A stretch of 64,000 nucleotides of DNA from the NCBI RefSeq assembly GCF_000213055.1, contig NZ_CM001165.1, positions 186,001 through 250,000 on the forward strand, in the 5' to 3' direction. Positions within the stretch are counted from its first letter, which is position 1. Each line of letters opens with the position of its first letter. Below the pieces are notes generated by a model that was given only the letters and a program-made list of their open reading frames with translations, did no database searches and was not told the DNA's origin. Shown one piece after another: positions 43,742 to 52,731 of the stretch. The stretch is from Streptomyces sp. Tu6071. GTDB lineage: Bacteria; Actinomycetota; Actinomycetes; Streptomycetales; Streptomycetaceae. The position numbers and the translations under genes were made by a program.

Positions 43742-44509
43742 TCACGCCACCGCCGCACCCCTCCGCTCCGCCACCAGCGCGGCGAAGCGGTGAGCGACGG
43801 TGCGCCAGGCGGCCTCCGCCTCGGGGGCCTCGCGCAGGGCGTGGGCGTGGAGGCTCGCGGGATCGGGGGCGCCGTGGCGGGCGAGGCGCCCGGCGTTCCA
43901 CGCCGGGATGCGCGCGGCGCGGGCCTCGGGGTGGAACTGGACGCCCCAGGCCGCCGCGCCGACGCGGAAGCCCTGGTACGGGCAGTCGGCGCTGCTCAGG
44001 AGCCAGTGCGCGCCCGCGGGGAGCGCCGTGACGGCGTCGATGTGGTTCTCGATCGCGGGCGGGTGCGCGGGCAGCCCGTGGAAGAGCGGGTCGTCGGCCG
44101 CCTCGGGGCGCAGCGTGAGCCGGACGCTGCCGAACTCGGGTGTCCCGTGCTCGCCGCGCACCTCTCCCCCGGCGACGTGGGCGAGGAGTTGCCCGCCGAG
44201 GCAGATGCCGAAGTAGGGGACGCCCGTGCCGAGCGCCTGCCGGGCGAGTGCGCGGGTCCCCGGGAGCCAGGGGGCGCGGGCGTCGTCGTCGGGGAGATAG
44301 GCGCCGCCGAGGACGAGCAGCCCGTCGTGCGTGAGCCGTTCGGGCAGCGGCTCGCCCTCCCAGGCCCGTACGGCATCGAGCCGCACCCCGCCTTCCGCGA
44401 GCCACTGCTCCCAGTTCCCCGCCCCGTCCCCCTCGTGGTGGCGCACCACGAGCAGGCGGGGCTCGCGCGCCTCGCCGTCGCCGTTGTCCTGCCGCGTCTC
44501 GGTCGCCAC
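43742..44509 (-). CDS. Class I glutamine-amidotransferase-like protein
   Basis: A 255-residue GATase1 domain protein. GICLGGQLLAH (residues 101-111) contains the nucleophile Cys103, and WGVQFHPEA supplies the catalytic His and Glu. It stands alone, like the GMP-synthase-homology-domain proteins whose relatives include gamma-glutamyl peptidases, so it may hydrolyse gamma-glutamyl bonds rather than feed a synthase. GTG 44509 follows GGAGACC; longer frames lack a ribosome site. It converges on the GST-like gene. Confidence 0.88.
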   Translation of the reverse strand: MATETRQDNGDGEAREPRLLVVRHHEGDGAGNWEQWLAEGGVRLDAVRAWEGEPLPERLTHDGLLVLGGAYLPDDDARAPWLPGTRALARQALGTGVPYFGICLGGQLLAHVAGGEVRGEHGTPEFGSVRLTLRPEAADDPLFHGLPAHPPAIENHIDAVTALPAGAHWLLSSADCPYQGFRVGAAAWGVQFHPEARAARIPAWNAGRLARHGAPDPASLHAHALREAPEAEAAWRTVAHRFAALVAERRGAAVA

Positions 44510-44970
44510 GTGCGGTCTCCGTCCCTGTCGGCTGTCCCGGTCGGGCCCGAGCCTAGGCGCGGGCGGGGGTACGGGGCACGCGGGGCGAGGGGGGGGCGGG
44601 ACGGGGCGGAGCGTGCCGGGCAGGGCCTGTGGGCCGGGGCAGGGCCTGTGGGCCGGAGCGGAATCTGCGAGCCGGGGCGGAGTCTGCGAGCCCGCGCGGA
44701 ATGCCGTGTCCCTCTCGTCGGCCCCCGGGGTATCGTGCGCGTCATGTCGAGTCCCGAGTCGGACAGGTCGGGGGCTTCCGGTCACGCCGTCAGCCCCCTG
44801 AACCACTGAGCTGCCACACCACCGGGCCGGTGAGCCGCTGAGCCACCGCGCCCCTCGCGTCGCGCGTCCCGCCGTTCCCGTACGGCGGGCAGGCGTGCGT
44901 ACGCGCTCCGGGGACCGACGGCGATGACGAGAAGACCTCTCGTACCTCGCCCCTCCCCCGGAGTCGTTCG
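44510..44970 (+). other. Repeat-bearing spacer before the Cmx-type exporter
   Basis: No gene is firmly supported. It holds the 19-base tandem repeats at 44618-44693 and, further right, a 21-codon frame (ATG 44743) and an out-of-frame ATG (44924) that could encode leader peptides; neither has a good ribosome site. A TATCGT sequence at 44731-44736 may be a -10 element. Confidence 0.4.
44618..44693. repeat. Tandem 19-base repeats
   Basis: Two exact copies of GGGCAGGGCCTGTGGGCCG (44618-44636, 44637-44655) are followed by two diverged copies, GAGCGGAATCTGCGAGCCG and GGGCGGAGTCTGCGAGCCC (to 44693), and a trace of a fifth. They lie between divergent genes. Confidence 0.75.
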
Positions 44971-46149
44971 ATGCCTCTCGCCCTGTACCCGCTCGCCCTG
45001 GCCGTCTTCGCCATGGGCACTTCGGAGTTCATGCTCGCCGGGCTGCTGCCCGGACTCGCGCCGGATCTCGGCGTCACGGTCGCCACGGCCGGTCTGCTCA
45101 CCCCCGCTTTCGCCGTCGGCATGGTCGTCGGCGCCCCGCTCGTCGCCGTACTCGCCCGCGCGTGGCCGCGACGCGCCTGCCTTGTCGCGTCCGTCCTCCT
45201 CTTCGGCGCCGCCCACGCCGCGGGCGCCCTCACGACGAGCTTCGCCGTCCTGTGCGGCGCGCGGGTCGTCGCCGCCCTCGCGAACGCGGGCTTCCTCGCC
45301 CTCGCGCTGCCCGCCGCCGCGGCGCTCGTCCCGCCGGACCGTACCGGGCGCGCGCTCGCCGTGCTGCTCGCGGGCACGACGGTGGCGACGGTCGCGGGGG
45401 TTCCCGGCGGCGCGGCGCTCGGCGCGCTGTACGGGTGGCGGGCGGTGTTCTGGGGGCTCGCGGCGCTGTGCGTGCCGGTGGCCCTCGGCGTGCTCAAGGG
45501 AGTGCCCGCCGGACGCGGCCACGCCGGGGGGCCGGCGCCGCGCGCGGAGGCGGCGGTGCTGCGCAGGCCGCCGCTGCTCCTCGCGATGCTGCTCGGCGCG
45601 CTGGTCAACGCGGCGACCTTCGCGAGCTTCACGTACCTCGCGCCGGTCGTGACGGGGCCTGCCGGTCTCGGGGAGCGCTGGGTCGCCGTGGTCCTGATGC
45701 TCTTCGGCGCGGGGTCCTTCGCGGGCGTCACGCTCGCGGGCCGCTTCTCGGACCGCCGCCCGGGTCTCCTGCTCGCGGTCACGGGTCCGGCGCTGCTCGC
45801 GGGCTGGCCCGCGCTGGCGCTCGCGGCGGGCGAACCGGCCGTGCTGCTGCCGCTCGTCTGCGTCCTCGGCGCGCTGTCGTTCGCGCTCGGCGGCACGCTC
45901 GTCACGCGTGTCCTGTACGAGGCGGGCGGGGCGCCGACGCTGGCGGGCGCCTGCGCGACGACGGCGCTCAACGTCGGCGCGGCGGCGGGCCCGCTCCTCG
46001 CCGCCCCGTCCCTCACGACGACGGCCGGGCCGCGCGGCCCCCTGTGGACGAGCACGCTCCTGGTCGCGCTGGCGCTGCTCGTGGCCTGCGGCTCCCGGGC
46101 GGTGCCGTCGGGTGACGACGCCGCACGGGAGACCTCTCCGGCACGGTAG
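44971..46149 (+). CDS. Cmx/CmrA-type MFS exporter (chloramphenicol-like)
   Basis: A 12-segment drug exporter of 392 residues. The N-terminus YPLALAVFAMGTSEFMLAGLLP and the following AFAVGMVVGAPLVAVLARAWPRR are close to Cmx/CmrA chloramphenicol exporters of actinobacteria, including motif A. VAGVPGGAALGALYGWRAVFW is the motif C helix of antiporters. Substrate specificity in this subfamily ranges from chloramphenicol to arabinose-type sugars, so resistance is inferred. ATG 44971 follows GGAG at nine bases. Its end is followed by a terminator shared with the NCS1 gene. Confidence 0.85.
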   Translation: MPLALYPLALAVFAMGTSEFMLAGLLPGLAPDLGVTVATAGLLTPAFAVGMVVGAPLVAVLARAWPRRACLVASVLLFGAAHAAGALTTSFAVLCGARVVAALANAGFLALALPAAAALVPPDRTGRALAVLLAGTTVATVAGVPGGAALGALYGWRAVFWGLAALCVPVALGVLKGVPAGRGHAGGPAPRAEAAVLRRPPLLLAMLLGALVNAATFASFTYLAPVVTGPAGLGERWVAVVLMLFGAGSFAGVTLAGRFSDRRPGLLLAVTGPALLAGWPALALAAGEPAVLLPLVCVLGALSFALGGTLVTRVLYEAGGAPTLAGACATTALNVGAAAGPLLAAPSLTTTAGPRGPLWTSTLLVALALLVACGSRAVPSGDDAARETSPAR

Positions 46150-46195
46150 GGCCTCGCGGGCCCCCTCGCGGGCCCTCCTCACGGGTGGCCGCCCC

Positions 46196-46226
46196 GGGGT
46201 GCGGCCGGATCAGCCGGCCGCACCCC
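46196..46226. terminator. Hairpin terminator overlapping the NCS1 stop
   Basis: GGGGTGCGGCCGG (46196-46208) pairs perfectly with CCGGCCGCACCCC (46214-46226) around ATCAG, which holds the NCS1 stop codon. It can terminate both convergent transcripts. Confidence 0.75.
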
Positions 46227-47727
46227 CCGCCAGCGCCGCCTTGTCCTCCGCCGTGGCGGGCGGGAGGGCGTCCTCCGGGCTCTCCACCCCGCCCCAGATC
46301 ATCTCCTCCGGGACGCGGGCCGCCCGGTCGCCGCGGGCCAGGAGCGCGTAGAGGGCGGCCGGGACGACCAGGCCGACGATCCAGGAGATGTCGGCGCCGC
46401 CGAGCGGGTCCACGAGCGGGCCCGTGTAGAACTCGGTCGAGATGAAGGGGAGCTGGAGGAGGATGCCGAGGACGTACGTGATGATCGCGCGCCAACGCCA
46501 GCCGCCGTAGCGGCCGTTCGGGTCGGAGAGCGCCGGGAGGTCGTACCGCTCCTTGGCGATGACGTAGTAGTCGACCAGGTTGATCGCGCTCCACGGCGTG
46601 AAGAAGATCAGCAGGAAGAGCAGGAACGTCGAGAACGAGTCCAGGAAGTTGCCACGCCCGAGCAGCGCGACGACCGTCCCCGCGAGCATGATCGCGAGCA
46701 CGTACCCGGCACGCCCCCGCTGGCTCAGGGTGCGCTGGGCGCGGAAGCCGGTCACCCCGGTGAGGACCGACATGAAGCCGCCGTAGGTGTTGAGCACGTT
46801 GATCGTGAGCTTGCCGAGGGCGATCACGAAGTAGAGGACGGAGGCGATGATCCCCGTGCCGCCGAGCCCGACCACGTAGCCGACCTCGTCGCCCGCGATG
46901 GCACCCGCCGAGGCCGCCGCGGCGAGCGCGCCGAAGGCCATCGACCACTGCGAGCCGAGCACCGTGCCGCCGAGCGTGCACCAGAAGGTGGCGCGCGGCG
47001 AGGTGTCGCGCGGCAGGTAGCGGGAGTAGTCGGCGACGTAGGGGCCGAAGGCGAGCTGCCAGGAGGCGGAGAGCGAGATCGCGAGGAGGAAGGCGGGGAG
47101 GTGGAAGGAGTGGTCGGCGAGGAGGTCGCCGAGCGAGGCGCGCTGGAGCAGGCGGACGCCGAGGTAGAGGAAGGCGAGGGCGCCGACGATGCTCGCGACG
47201 CGGCCGAGGCGGTGGATGACGCGGTAGCCGACGACGGCGGTGAGCGCGGTGGCGAGCGCGAAGACGACGATGCCGGTGACGTCGCCGAGGTGGGTGAGGT
47301 GGCCCACGGCCTGCCCCGCGAGGACGGTGCCGCTGGCGAAGAAGCCGACGTACATCACGACGACGCACACGAGCGGGACGATCGCCCCGTAGACGCCGAA
47401 CTGCGCACGGCTGGAGATCATCTGCGGCAGTCCGAGGCGGGGTCCCTGCGCGGAGTGCAGAGCCATGACGGCGCCGCCGAGGAGGTTGCCGAGCAGCAGG
47501 GCGATGAGCGACCAGAAGGCGTCGGCGCCGAGGACGACGGCGAGGGCGCCCGTCACGACGGCGGTGATCTGGAGGTTGGCGCCGAACCACAGCGTGAACT
47601 GGCTGAAGGGGCGGCCGTGCCGCTCGGCGTCGGGGACGGCCTCGATGGAACGGCGTTCGACGAGGCCGCCGGAGGCGGCGGCCCCGGCGGAGGGCGGGGT
47701 GGTGCCGGTGGAACGGGGAGCTGACAT
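46210..47727 (-). CDS. NCS1 family purine-cytosine/allantoin permease
   Basis: A 505-residue nucleobase:cation symporter-1 with 12 membrane segments. FSQFTLWFGANLQITAVV is the first-segment hallmark, LGLPQMISSRAQFGVYGA the substrate loop, and FTPWSAINLVDYY the tenth-segment motif of cytosine/purine/allantoin/thiamine carriers. The divergent PucR regulator points to purine or allantoin-like nitrogen sources, or another amine. ATG 47727 follows AGGAGCC. Confidence 0.92.
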   Translation of the reverse strand: MSAPRSTGTTPPSAGAAASGGLVERRSIEAVPDAERHGRPFSQFTLWFGANLQITAVVTGALAVVLGADAFWSLIALLLGNLLGGAVMALHSAQGPRLGLPQMISSRAQFGVYGAIVPLVCVVVMYVGFFASGTVLAGQAVGHLTHLGDVTGIVVFALATALTAVVGYRVIHRLGRVASIVGALAFLYLGVRLLQRASLGDLLADHSFHLPAFLLAISLSASWQLAFGPYVADYSRYLPRDTSPRATFWCTLGGTVLGSQWSMAFGALAAAASAGAIAGDEVGYVVGLGGTGIIASVLYFVIALGKLTINVLNTYGGFMSVLTGVTGFRAQRTLSQRGRAGYVLAIMLAGTVVALLGRGNFLDSFSTFLLFLLIFFTPWSAINLVDYYVIAKERYDLPALSDPNGRYGGWRWRAIITYVLGILLQLPFISTEFYTGPLVDPLGGADISWIVGLVVPAALYALLARGDRAARVPEEMIWGGVESPEDALPPATAEDKAALAGGAAG

Positions 47728-47853
47728 GAGCGGGCTCCTGGTGACGGTCGGCGAAGGGGAACGGTGGTGAAGGAGGGCAGTCGGCGAAAGGGGACGGTCG
47801 GCGGGAGGCGTACGCGGAAGCGGAAAGGGGCCCCTGGAGAGCCCCGCACGGGA

Positions 47854-47926
47854 TAAATATTTTCATTCAGGCTAGGACTTGTTGAATGGATGTCAATACT
47901 CCGGCCTCTTTCCGTCACTATGAATG
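47854..47926. promoter_or_regulatory. Divergent promoter with TGAATG repeats
   Basis: An unusually AT-rich patch (TAAATATTTTCATTC) between the NCS1 and PucR genes. CATTCA (47864-47869) and TGAATG (47883-47888) form an inverted repeat, and TGAATG recurs at 47921-47926 over the PucR start. Likely PucR-binding area. Confidence 0.5.
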
Positions 47927-49389
47927 ACGTGTCCGTCCAGCTCACCGACCTCCTCGCGGACCCCGCCCTGCGCCTGCGCCCGCTCACCTCGCACTGTCAC
48001 GAGGGCCCGCGCCCGATCCGCTGGGTCGCCTCCACGGAGCTGCCCGATCCGCTGCCGTTCCTGCGGGCCGGGGAGCTGATGCTCACCACCGCGATGCTGG
48101 AGCGCTCGCGGAGCGAGTGGGACGACCTGCTGCACCGCCTCGCCGCGCTCCCCGTCGCCGGTCTCGGCTTCGGCACCGGGCTCGTGCACCGGGAGGTGCC
48201 CGGGTACGTGGTCGAGCGGGCCGAGCACGCCGGTCTGGCGCTCTTCGGCTCCCCCGTCGAGGTGCCGTTCGTGCAGATCAGCCGCTGGGTCGCGGACCGC
48301 GTCTTCGCCGAGCGGTACGCGCAGGTGCGCCGTACCGCCGACGTGCAGGACGCCCTCCTGCGCGAGCTGCTCTCCGGGCGCGGGCTTCCGGGCCTGCTGC
48401 GGCGGCTGCACGGCCACCTCGACGCGGGCGCCGTGTCGGTCACCGCCCCGGACGGCAGGCTCCTCGCACGGCACCCGGCCGCGCCCGAGGCCCCCGCCCC
48501 CGGTACGCCGGGGACGCCCATCACCGTCGACGGCGTCCCCGTGGCGCGGCTCGCGACCGAGCGGGCCACCGCGAGGCAGGACCTGCTCTCCTTCGCCGCC
48601 TCCGTCCTCGGTCTCGAAGTGGCCAGGCAGCAGGCCGTGCTCACCGGGCGCCGCGAGCTGCTCGGCCAGGTCGTCGAGGACGTCGTGCACCGCACGGTGC
48701 CCGACGCCGAGGCCCGGCGGCGTCTCGCCGCGCACGGCATCGACCCCGCCGTCCCGCACGCCGTCGTGCTCGCGCGCGTCCCGGCCGGGCCCGCGCGGCT
48801 GCGCGCGCTGCCGTGGACGCTCGGCCCGCTCCTGGACCGGGGCGGCGACGTGCTGCCCACCGCGCTCGTCGAGGACAGCGTCGCGGTGTTCGTGCCCGAG
48901 GGCGTCGACGCCGACGCCACCGCGCACACCGTCCTGGAACGGCTGCGCGCGGCCGGGCCCGGGGTACGGGTCGGGGTCGGCGCCCGGCGGCCGGGTGTCG
49001 CGGGGCTCAGGCTCGGCTGGTTCGAGGCCCGGCAGGCGGGGAGCACCGGGGCCGGGGTGCGCACGGCGGCGCCGCTGAGCCTGACGGGGCTGCTCCTCGG
49101 CAACCTGGACCTGCCGCTGCGCGAGCTGGGCGACACGGTGCTCGCGCCGCTGCTCCGGTACGACGCCGAGCACGGCGGCGAACTGCTGCGCACCCTGCGC
49201 ACGTACCTCGCCCACGACGCCCGCCCCGCGCCCGCGGCCGAGGCGCTGACCCTGCACCGCAACAGCCTGCGCCACCGCCTGCGGCGCATCGAGGAGCTGA
49301 CCGGGCGCTCGCTCGACCGCCTCGACGACCGCATGGAGCTGTGGCTCGCGCTGCACGCGCGCGAGGCGGGCGGCGACGCCACCGGCTGA
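47920..49389 (+). CDS. PucR-family transcriptional regulator
   Basis: A 489-residue regulator. The N-terminal PucR domain (VSVQLTDLLADPALRLRPL through RAGELMLTTAM) is followed by a GGDEF-like central region and a C-terminal helix-turn-helix, ALTLHRNSLRHRLRRIEEL, the classic PucR/CdaR DNA-binding end. In Bacillus PucR switches purine catabolism genes. The start is uncertain: ATG 47920 gives a normal N-terminus without a clear ribosome site and may be leaderless; ATG 47890 is in frame. Divergent from the NCS1 permease, its likely target. Confidence 0.88.
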   Translation: MNDVSVQLTDLLADPALRLRPLTSHCHEGPRPIRWVASTELPDPLPFLRAGELMLTTAMLERSRSEWDDLLHRLAALPVAGLGFGTGLVHREVPGYVVERAEHAGLALFGSPVEVPFVQISRWVADRVFAERYAQVRRTADVQDALLRELLSGRGLPGLLRRLHGHLDAGAVSVTAPDGRLLARHPAAPEAPAPGTPGTPITVDGVPVARLATERATARQDLLSFAASVLGLEVARQQAVLTGRRELLGQVVEDVVHRTVPDAEARRRLAAHGIDPAVPHAVVLARVPAGPARLRALPWTLGPLLDRGGDVLPTALVEDSVAVFVPEGVDADATAHTVLERLRAAGPGVRVGVGARRPGVAGLRLGWFEARQAGSTGAGVRTAAPLSLTGLLLGNLDLPLRELGDTVLAPLLRYDAEHGGELLRTLRTYLAHDARPAPAAEALTLHRNSLRHRLRRIEELTGRSLDRLDDRMELWLALHAREAGGDATG

Positions 49390-49436
49390 ACGCCGAGGCC
49401 GGCCTCGTACGGCGGCCAGGACCGTTGCCACCGGGT

Positions 49437-50618
49437 CTACGTGCCGAGCAGTTGCCGTGCGATGACGACCCGCTGGATCTGGTTCGTGCCCTCGTAGATC
49501 TGGGTGATCTTCGCGTCCCGCATCATGCGCTCGGCGGGGAAGTCGCGCGTGTAGCCGTAGCCGCCGAGCAGTTGGACGGCGTCGGTCGTCACGGCCATGG
49601 CCGTGTCGGACGCGAGGCACTTGGCCGCCGCGCCGAAGTAGGTGAGGTCGGGGGCCCGGCTCGCGGAGCGGGCCGCCGCCGCGTAGACCAGCTGGCGGGC
49701 GGACTCGACCCGCACGGCCATGTCCGCGAGCATGAAGCGCACGCCCTGGAAGTCGGCGACCGGCTGCCCGAACTGACGCCGTTCCTTGACGTAGTCGACG
49801 GCGCAGTCGAGCGCGCCCTGCGCGATGCCGAGGGCCTGGGCGCCGATCGAGACGCGCGTGTGGTCGAGCGTGCCGAGCGCGACCCGCATGCCCCGGCCGC
49901 GCTCGCCGAGCAACCGTCCGGCGGGAAGGCGCGTGCGGTCGAAGTAGACCTCGCGCGTCACCGAACCCTTGAGACCCATCTTGCGCTCGGGCTCGCCGTA
50001 GGTGATGCCGGGGTCGTCGGCGTGCACGACGAAGGCCGAGATCGCGCGCGAACCGGCGCCCGGGTCGGTGACGGCGAAGACGACGAGGTAGCGCGCGACA
50101 CCCGCCGAGGTGATCCAGGTCTTCACACCGTCGAGGACCCACCCGTCGCCGTCCTCGGTGGCGCGGCAGCGCATCGCGCCCACGTCGCTGCCCGCCTCGC
50201 GCTCGCTGATCGCGTACGCCATGAGCGCCTCGCCCGCGGCGACCTCGGGCAGGTAGCGGCGCTTCTGCTCCTCGGTGCCGTGCAGGAGCAGCGGCGTGAC
50301 GCCGAGTTTGTTGGAGGTGAGGACCGTCGACGAGGAGGCGCACGCGCGGGCCACCTCCTCGACGGCGAGGGCGGCGGCGAGCGCGTCCACGCCGTCGCCG
50401 CCGTACTCCTCGGGGATGCCGGGGGCGTGCAGTCCCGCGGCGGTCAGGATCGCGTACGTGTCGTGCGGGAAGCCTCCGCGCTCGTCCACCTCGGCGGAGC
50501 GGGGGGCCAGCTCCTTGCGCGCGAGGTCGCGCGCCGCAGCCCGGAACTCCTGGTGCAGCGCGGAGAGTTCGTAGGTCGGCGCCTCGGCGGCGGGATCGGG
50601 GGCTGCGGTGTGCGCCAT
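49437..50618 (-). CDS. Acyl-CoA dehydrogenase (short-chain type)
   Basis: A 393-residue flavoenzyme. AYAISEREAGSDVGAM is the first FAD-binding strand, WVLDGVKTWITSAG the second; EPERKMGLKGSVTREV and LDHTRVSIGAQALGIAQGAL follow, and QLLGGYGYTRDFPAERMMRDAKI holds the terminal catalytic region with the usual YTR/ER pattern. It resembles butyryl/short-branched acyl-CoA dehydrogenases. ATG 50618 follows GAGGAGC. Divergent from a CoA-transferase gene, with paired palindromes between them. Confidence 0.93.
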   Translation of the reverse strand: MAHTAAPDPAAEAPTYELSALHQEFRAAARDLARKELAPRSAEVDERGGFPHDTYAILTAAGLHAPGIPEEYGGDGVDALAAALAVEEVARACASSSTVLTSNKLGVTPLLLHGTEEQKRRYLPEVAAGEALMAYAISEREAGSDVGAMRCRATEDGDGWVLDGVKTWITSAGVARYLVVFAVTDPGAGSRAISAFVVHADDPGITYGEPERKMGLKGSVTREVYFDRTRLPAGRLLGERGRGMRVALGTLDHTRVSIGAQALGIAQGALDCAVDYVKERRQFGQPVADFQGVRFMLADMAVRVESARQLVYAAAARSASRAPDLTYFGAAAKCLASDTAMAVTTDAVQLLGGYGYTRDFPAERMMRDAKITQIYEGTNQIQRVVIARQLLGT

Positions 50619-50709
50619 GGTGCGGTGCTCCTCGGTGGTACGGGCGGTACGTGCCGGGCCCGGGGTCCCGACCGCTCCATTGGGCGCCGCCGCGTACCCG
50701 GCGGCCAAG

Positions 50710-50752
50710 GTGCGTACGCACAACATCCGGCGGCATCCTTGTGCACGCGCAC
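50710..50752. promoter_or_regulatory. Paired GTGC palindromes in a divergent promoter
   Basis: GTGCGTACGCAC (50710-50721) is a perfect 12-base palindrome and GTGCACGCGCAC (50741-50752) shares its outer half-sites. Centres are 31 bases apart, about three helical turns. No regulator gene is adjacent. Confidence 0.45.
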
Positions 50753-50821
50753 CTCGCGGGGGCCCCGGTACCGGGCCTAGCGTCCCGACGGAACCGCAGT
50801 ACCCCGTACGAAAGGCCCCCG

Positions 50822-51979
50822 ATGACGCCGCCCCGTGACGACCTCCCCTACCAGGGCCTGCGTGTCCTCGACCTGAGCCGGGTGCTCGCGGGCCCGTACT
50901 GCACGGCGCTCCTCGCCGACCTCGGCGCCGACGTCGTGAAGATCGAGCCGCCGCACGGCGACGACGCCCGGCACCTCGGGCCCTTCAAGGAGGGCGAGAG
51001 CGTGTACTTCGCGCAGCTCAACCGGGGCAAGCGCAGTCTCGCCCTCGATCTCAAGGACCCCGCGGACCACGCGCTCCTGCTGCGGCTCGCCGAGCGCGCC
51101 GACGTGGTCGTGGAGAACTTCCGGCCCGGGGTCGCGGCGCGGCTCGGCGTGGACCAGGAGACGCTGCGGGCCCGCGATCCGCGGCTCGTCTACGCGAGCA
51201 TCTCCGGCTTCGGGCAGAGCGGGCCGCTGCGCGAGGCGCCCGCGTACGACCTCGTCGTGCAGGCGATGTCGGGGCTCATGGCGGGGACGGGCACGAGGGA
51301 GGGCGGTCCGACGCGCGTCGGCGAGTCGCTCGGCGACCTCGTGGCGGGCGTCTTCGCCTCGTGGGCGATCGGCGCGGCGCTCTTCGCGCGCGAACGCACG
51401 GGGCGGGGGCGGTACGTGGACGTCGCGATGCTCGACGCGCTCGTCGCCCTCCAGGTCACCTCGCTGAGCCTGCTCACCGCCACCGGCGCGCTTCCCGGGC
51501 GGATCGGGAACCGGCACCCGGTCTCCTCGCCGTTCGACACGTACCCCACGGCGGACGGCAGCATCGCCCTCGCGGTCGCGAGCGACGGGGTCTTCGCCCG
51601 CTTCGCCGCGCTCGTCGGCCGGCCCGATCTCCCCACCGACCCGCGGTTCGGGGACGACACGTCCCGTACGGACCACCTCGTCGCGCTCCAGGAGATCACC
51701 GAGAAGTGGTCGCGCGCGCGGACGACGGAGACGGCGCTCGCCGAGGCCCGCGCCGCGGGTGTCCCCTGCGCGCCGCTGTGGGACCTGGAGGAGGCCCTGG
51801 GGAGCGAGCAGCTCCGCGAGCGCGGCGTCCTCGGCACCTTCACCCACCCGGTCATCGGCCCCACCCCGTACCTGCGCCAGCCGGTCCGCTTCGGCACGGC
51901 ACCCCCGCGCACGGACGCGGCCCCCTCACCGGACCTCGGGGCGGACCGCGAGGGCGTCCTGGCGGAGTGGCTGGCGTAG
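50822..51979 (+). CDS. CaiB/BaiF family (type III) CoA-transferase
   Basis: A 385-residue enzyme that moves CoA between carboxylic acids. GLRVLDLSRVLAGPYCT and LADLGADVVKIEPPHGDDAR are the N-terminal hallmarks, VVVENFRPG and LVYASISGFGQSGP follow, and GDLVAGVFASWAIGAAL contains the Asp expected to carry the acyl group. Substrate unknown. With the divergent acyl-CoA dehydrogenase it could activate and oxidise a carboxylic acid. ATG 50822. Confidence 0.92.
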   Translation: MTPPRDDLPYQGLRVLDLSRVLAGPYCTALLADLGADVVKIEPPHGDDARHLGPFKEGESVYFAQLNRGKRSLALDLKDPADHALLLRLAERADVVVENFRPGVAARLGVDQETLRARDPRLVYASISGFGQSGPLREAPAYDLVVQAMSGLMAGTGTREGGPTRVGESLGDLVAGVFASWAIGAALFARERTGRGRYVDVAMLDALVALQVTSLSLLTATGALPGRIGNRHPVSSPFDTYPTADGSIALAVASDGVFARFAALVGRPDLPTDPRFGDDTSRTDHLVALQEITEKWSRARTTETALAEARAAGVPCAPLWDLEEALGSEQLRERGVLGTFTHPVIGPTPYLRQPVRFGTAPPRTDAAPSPDLGADREGVLAEWLA

Positions 51980-52105
51980 GAGTCAGCGGCGCGCTCGTCC
52001 CGGCGAGGTGGCGAGCCGCGGCGTCCTCGCCCTCACCGCACGCGGCCGGGAGCCCGGCACAAGCGGGCGTGCCCGCCCGCGCCGTGTTCCCGGCCGTTCG
52101 GAGGT

Positions 52106-52123
52106 GTCCCGTCGTGGCGGGAC
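52106..52123. terminator. Weak hairpin between convergent genes
   Basis: GTCCCG (52106-52111) and CGGGAC (52118-52123) form a short stem just past the end of the DJ-1/PfpI gene and downstream of the CoA-transferase gene. Confidence 0.35.
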
Positions 52124-52135
52124 GTGCCTTCGGTG

Positions 52136-52708
52136 TCAGGCCGCTGCCAGCACCGCGTCGATCTCGCGCAGGAAGGCGTCGAGGTCGCCCGGGTTGCGCG
52201 AGGTGATCAGCGTGAAGCCCTCCGCGTCGCAGCGGACGGCCTCCTTGTCGACCCACCCGGCCGCGCCCGCGTTCGTGATGTCGGTCCTCAGCGAGGGGTA
52301 CGAGGTGAGGGTCTTGCCCTTCACCGCGCCGGTCTCGACGAGGAGCCACGGACCGTGGCAGATCGCGGCGACGGGACGGCCGCCGGAGGTGAAGTCGCGG
52401 GCGATGCGCAGGGCGTCGTCGTCCAGGCGGAGACTGTCCGCGTTGAGGGTGCCGCCGGGGACGAGGAGCAGTTCGTACTGCCCCGGGTCGACGTCGGCGA
52501 GCTTCGCCGAGGGCCGGACGGTCTTTCCCGGGTCCTTGTCCCCGACGAGGGTCTGGACCGGCTCCTCCCTCGTCGCCGCGATGGTCACCTCCGCCCCCGC
52601 GTCCCGCAGGCGGTCGACGGGCACGACGAGTTCGTCCTGCTCGACGCCGTAGTTCGTGACGATCGCGAGCACCTTGTGCCCGCTGAGGTCGGGCGTGTTC
52701 TCCGCCAT
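52136..52708 (-). CDS. DJ-1/PfpI family stress protein
   Basis: A 190-residue cytosolic protein of the type 1 glutamine-amidotransferase fold. VPGGTLNADSLR and AAICHGPWLL give the nucleophile elbow with Cys117 followed by His118. Relatives (YhbO, YraA, PfpI) act as proteases, deglycases or glyoxalases in stress defence; which applies here is not visible. GAAAGGAG precedes the ATG. It sits just after a small basic protein gene that may share its transcript. Confidence 0.9.
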   Translation of the reverse strand: MAENTPDLSGHKVLAIVTNYGVEQDELVVPVDRLRDAGAEVTIAATREEPVQTLVGDKDPGKTVRPSAKLADVDPGQYELLLVPGGTLNADSLRLDDDALRIARDFTSGGRPVAAICHGPWLLVETGAVKGKTLTSYPSLRTDITNAGAAGWVDKEAVRCDAEGFTLITSRNPGDLDAFLREIDAVLAAA

Positions 52709-52731
52709 GACGCTCCTTTCCCCGGGCCGGC

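Noticed and set aside
44743..44970. Leader-peptide frames (ATG 44743 and ATG 44924) before the Cmx-type exporter
   Set aside because: Translational attenuation is known for chloramphenicol exporters, but neither frame has a good ribosome site or a stall-type sequence and one runs out of frame far into the exporter gene.
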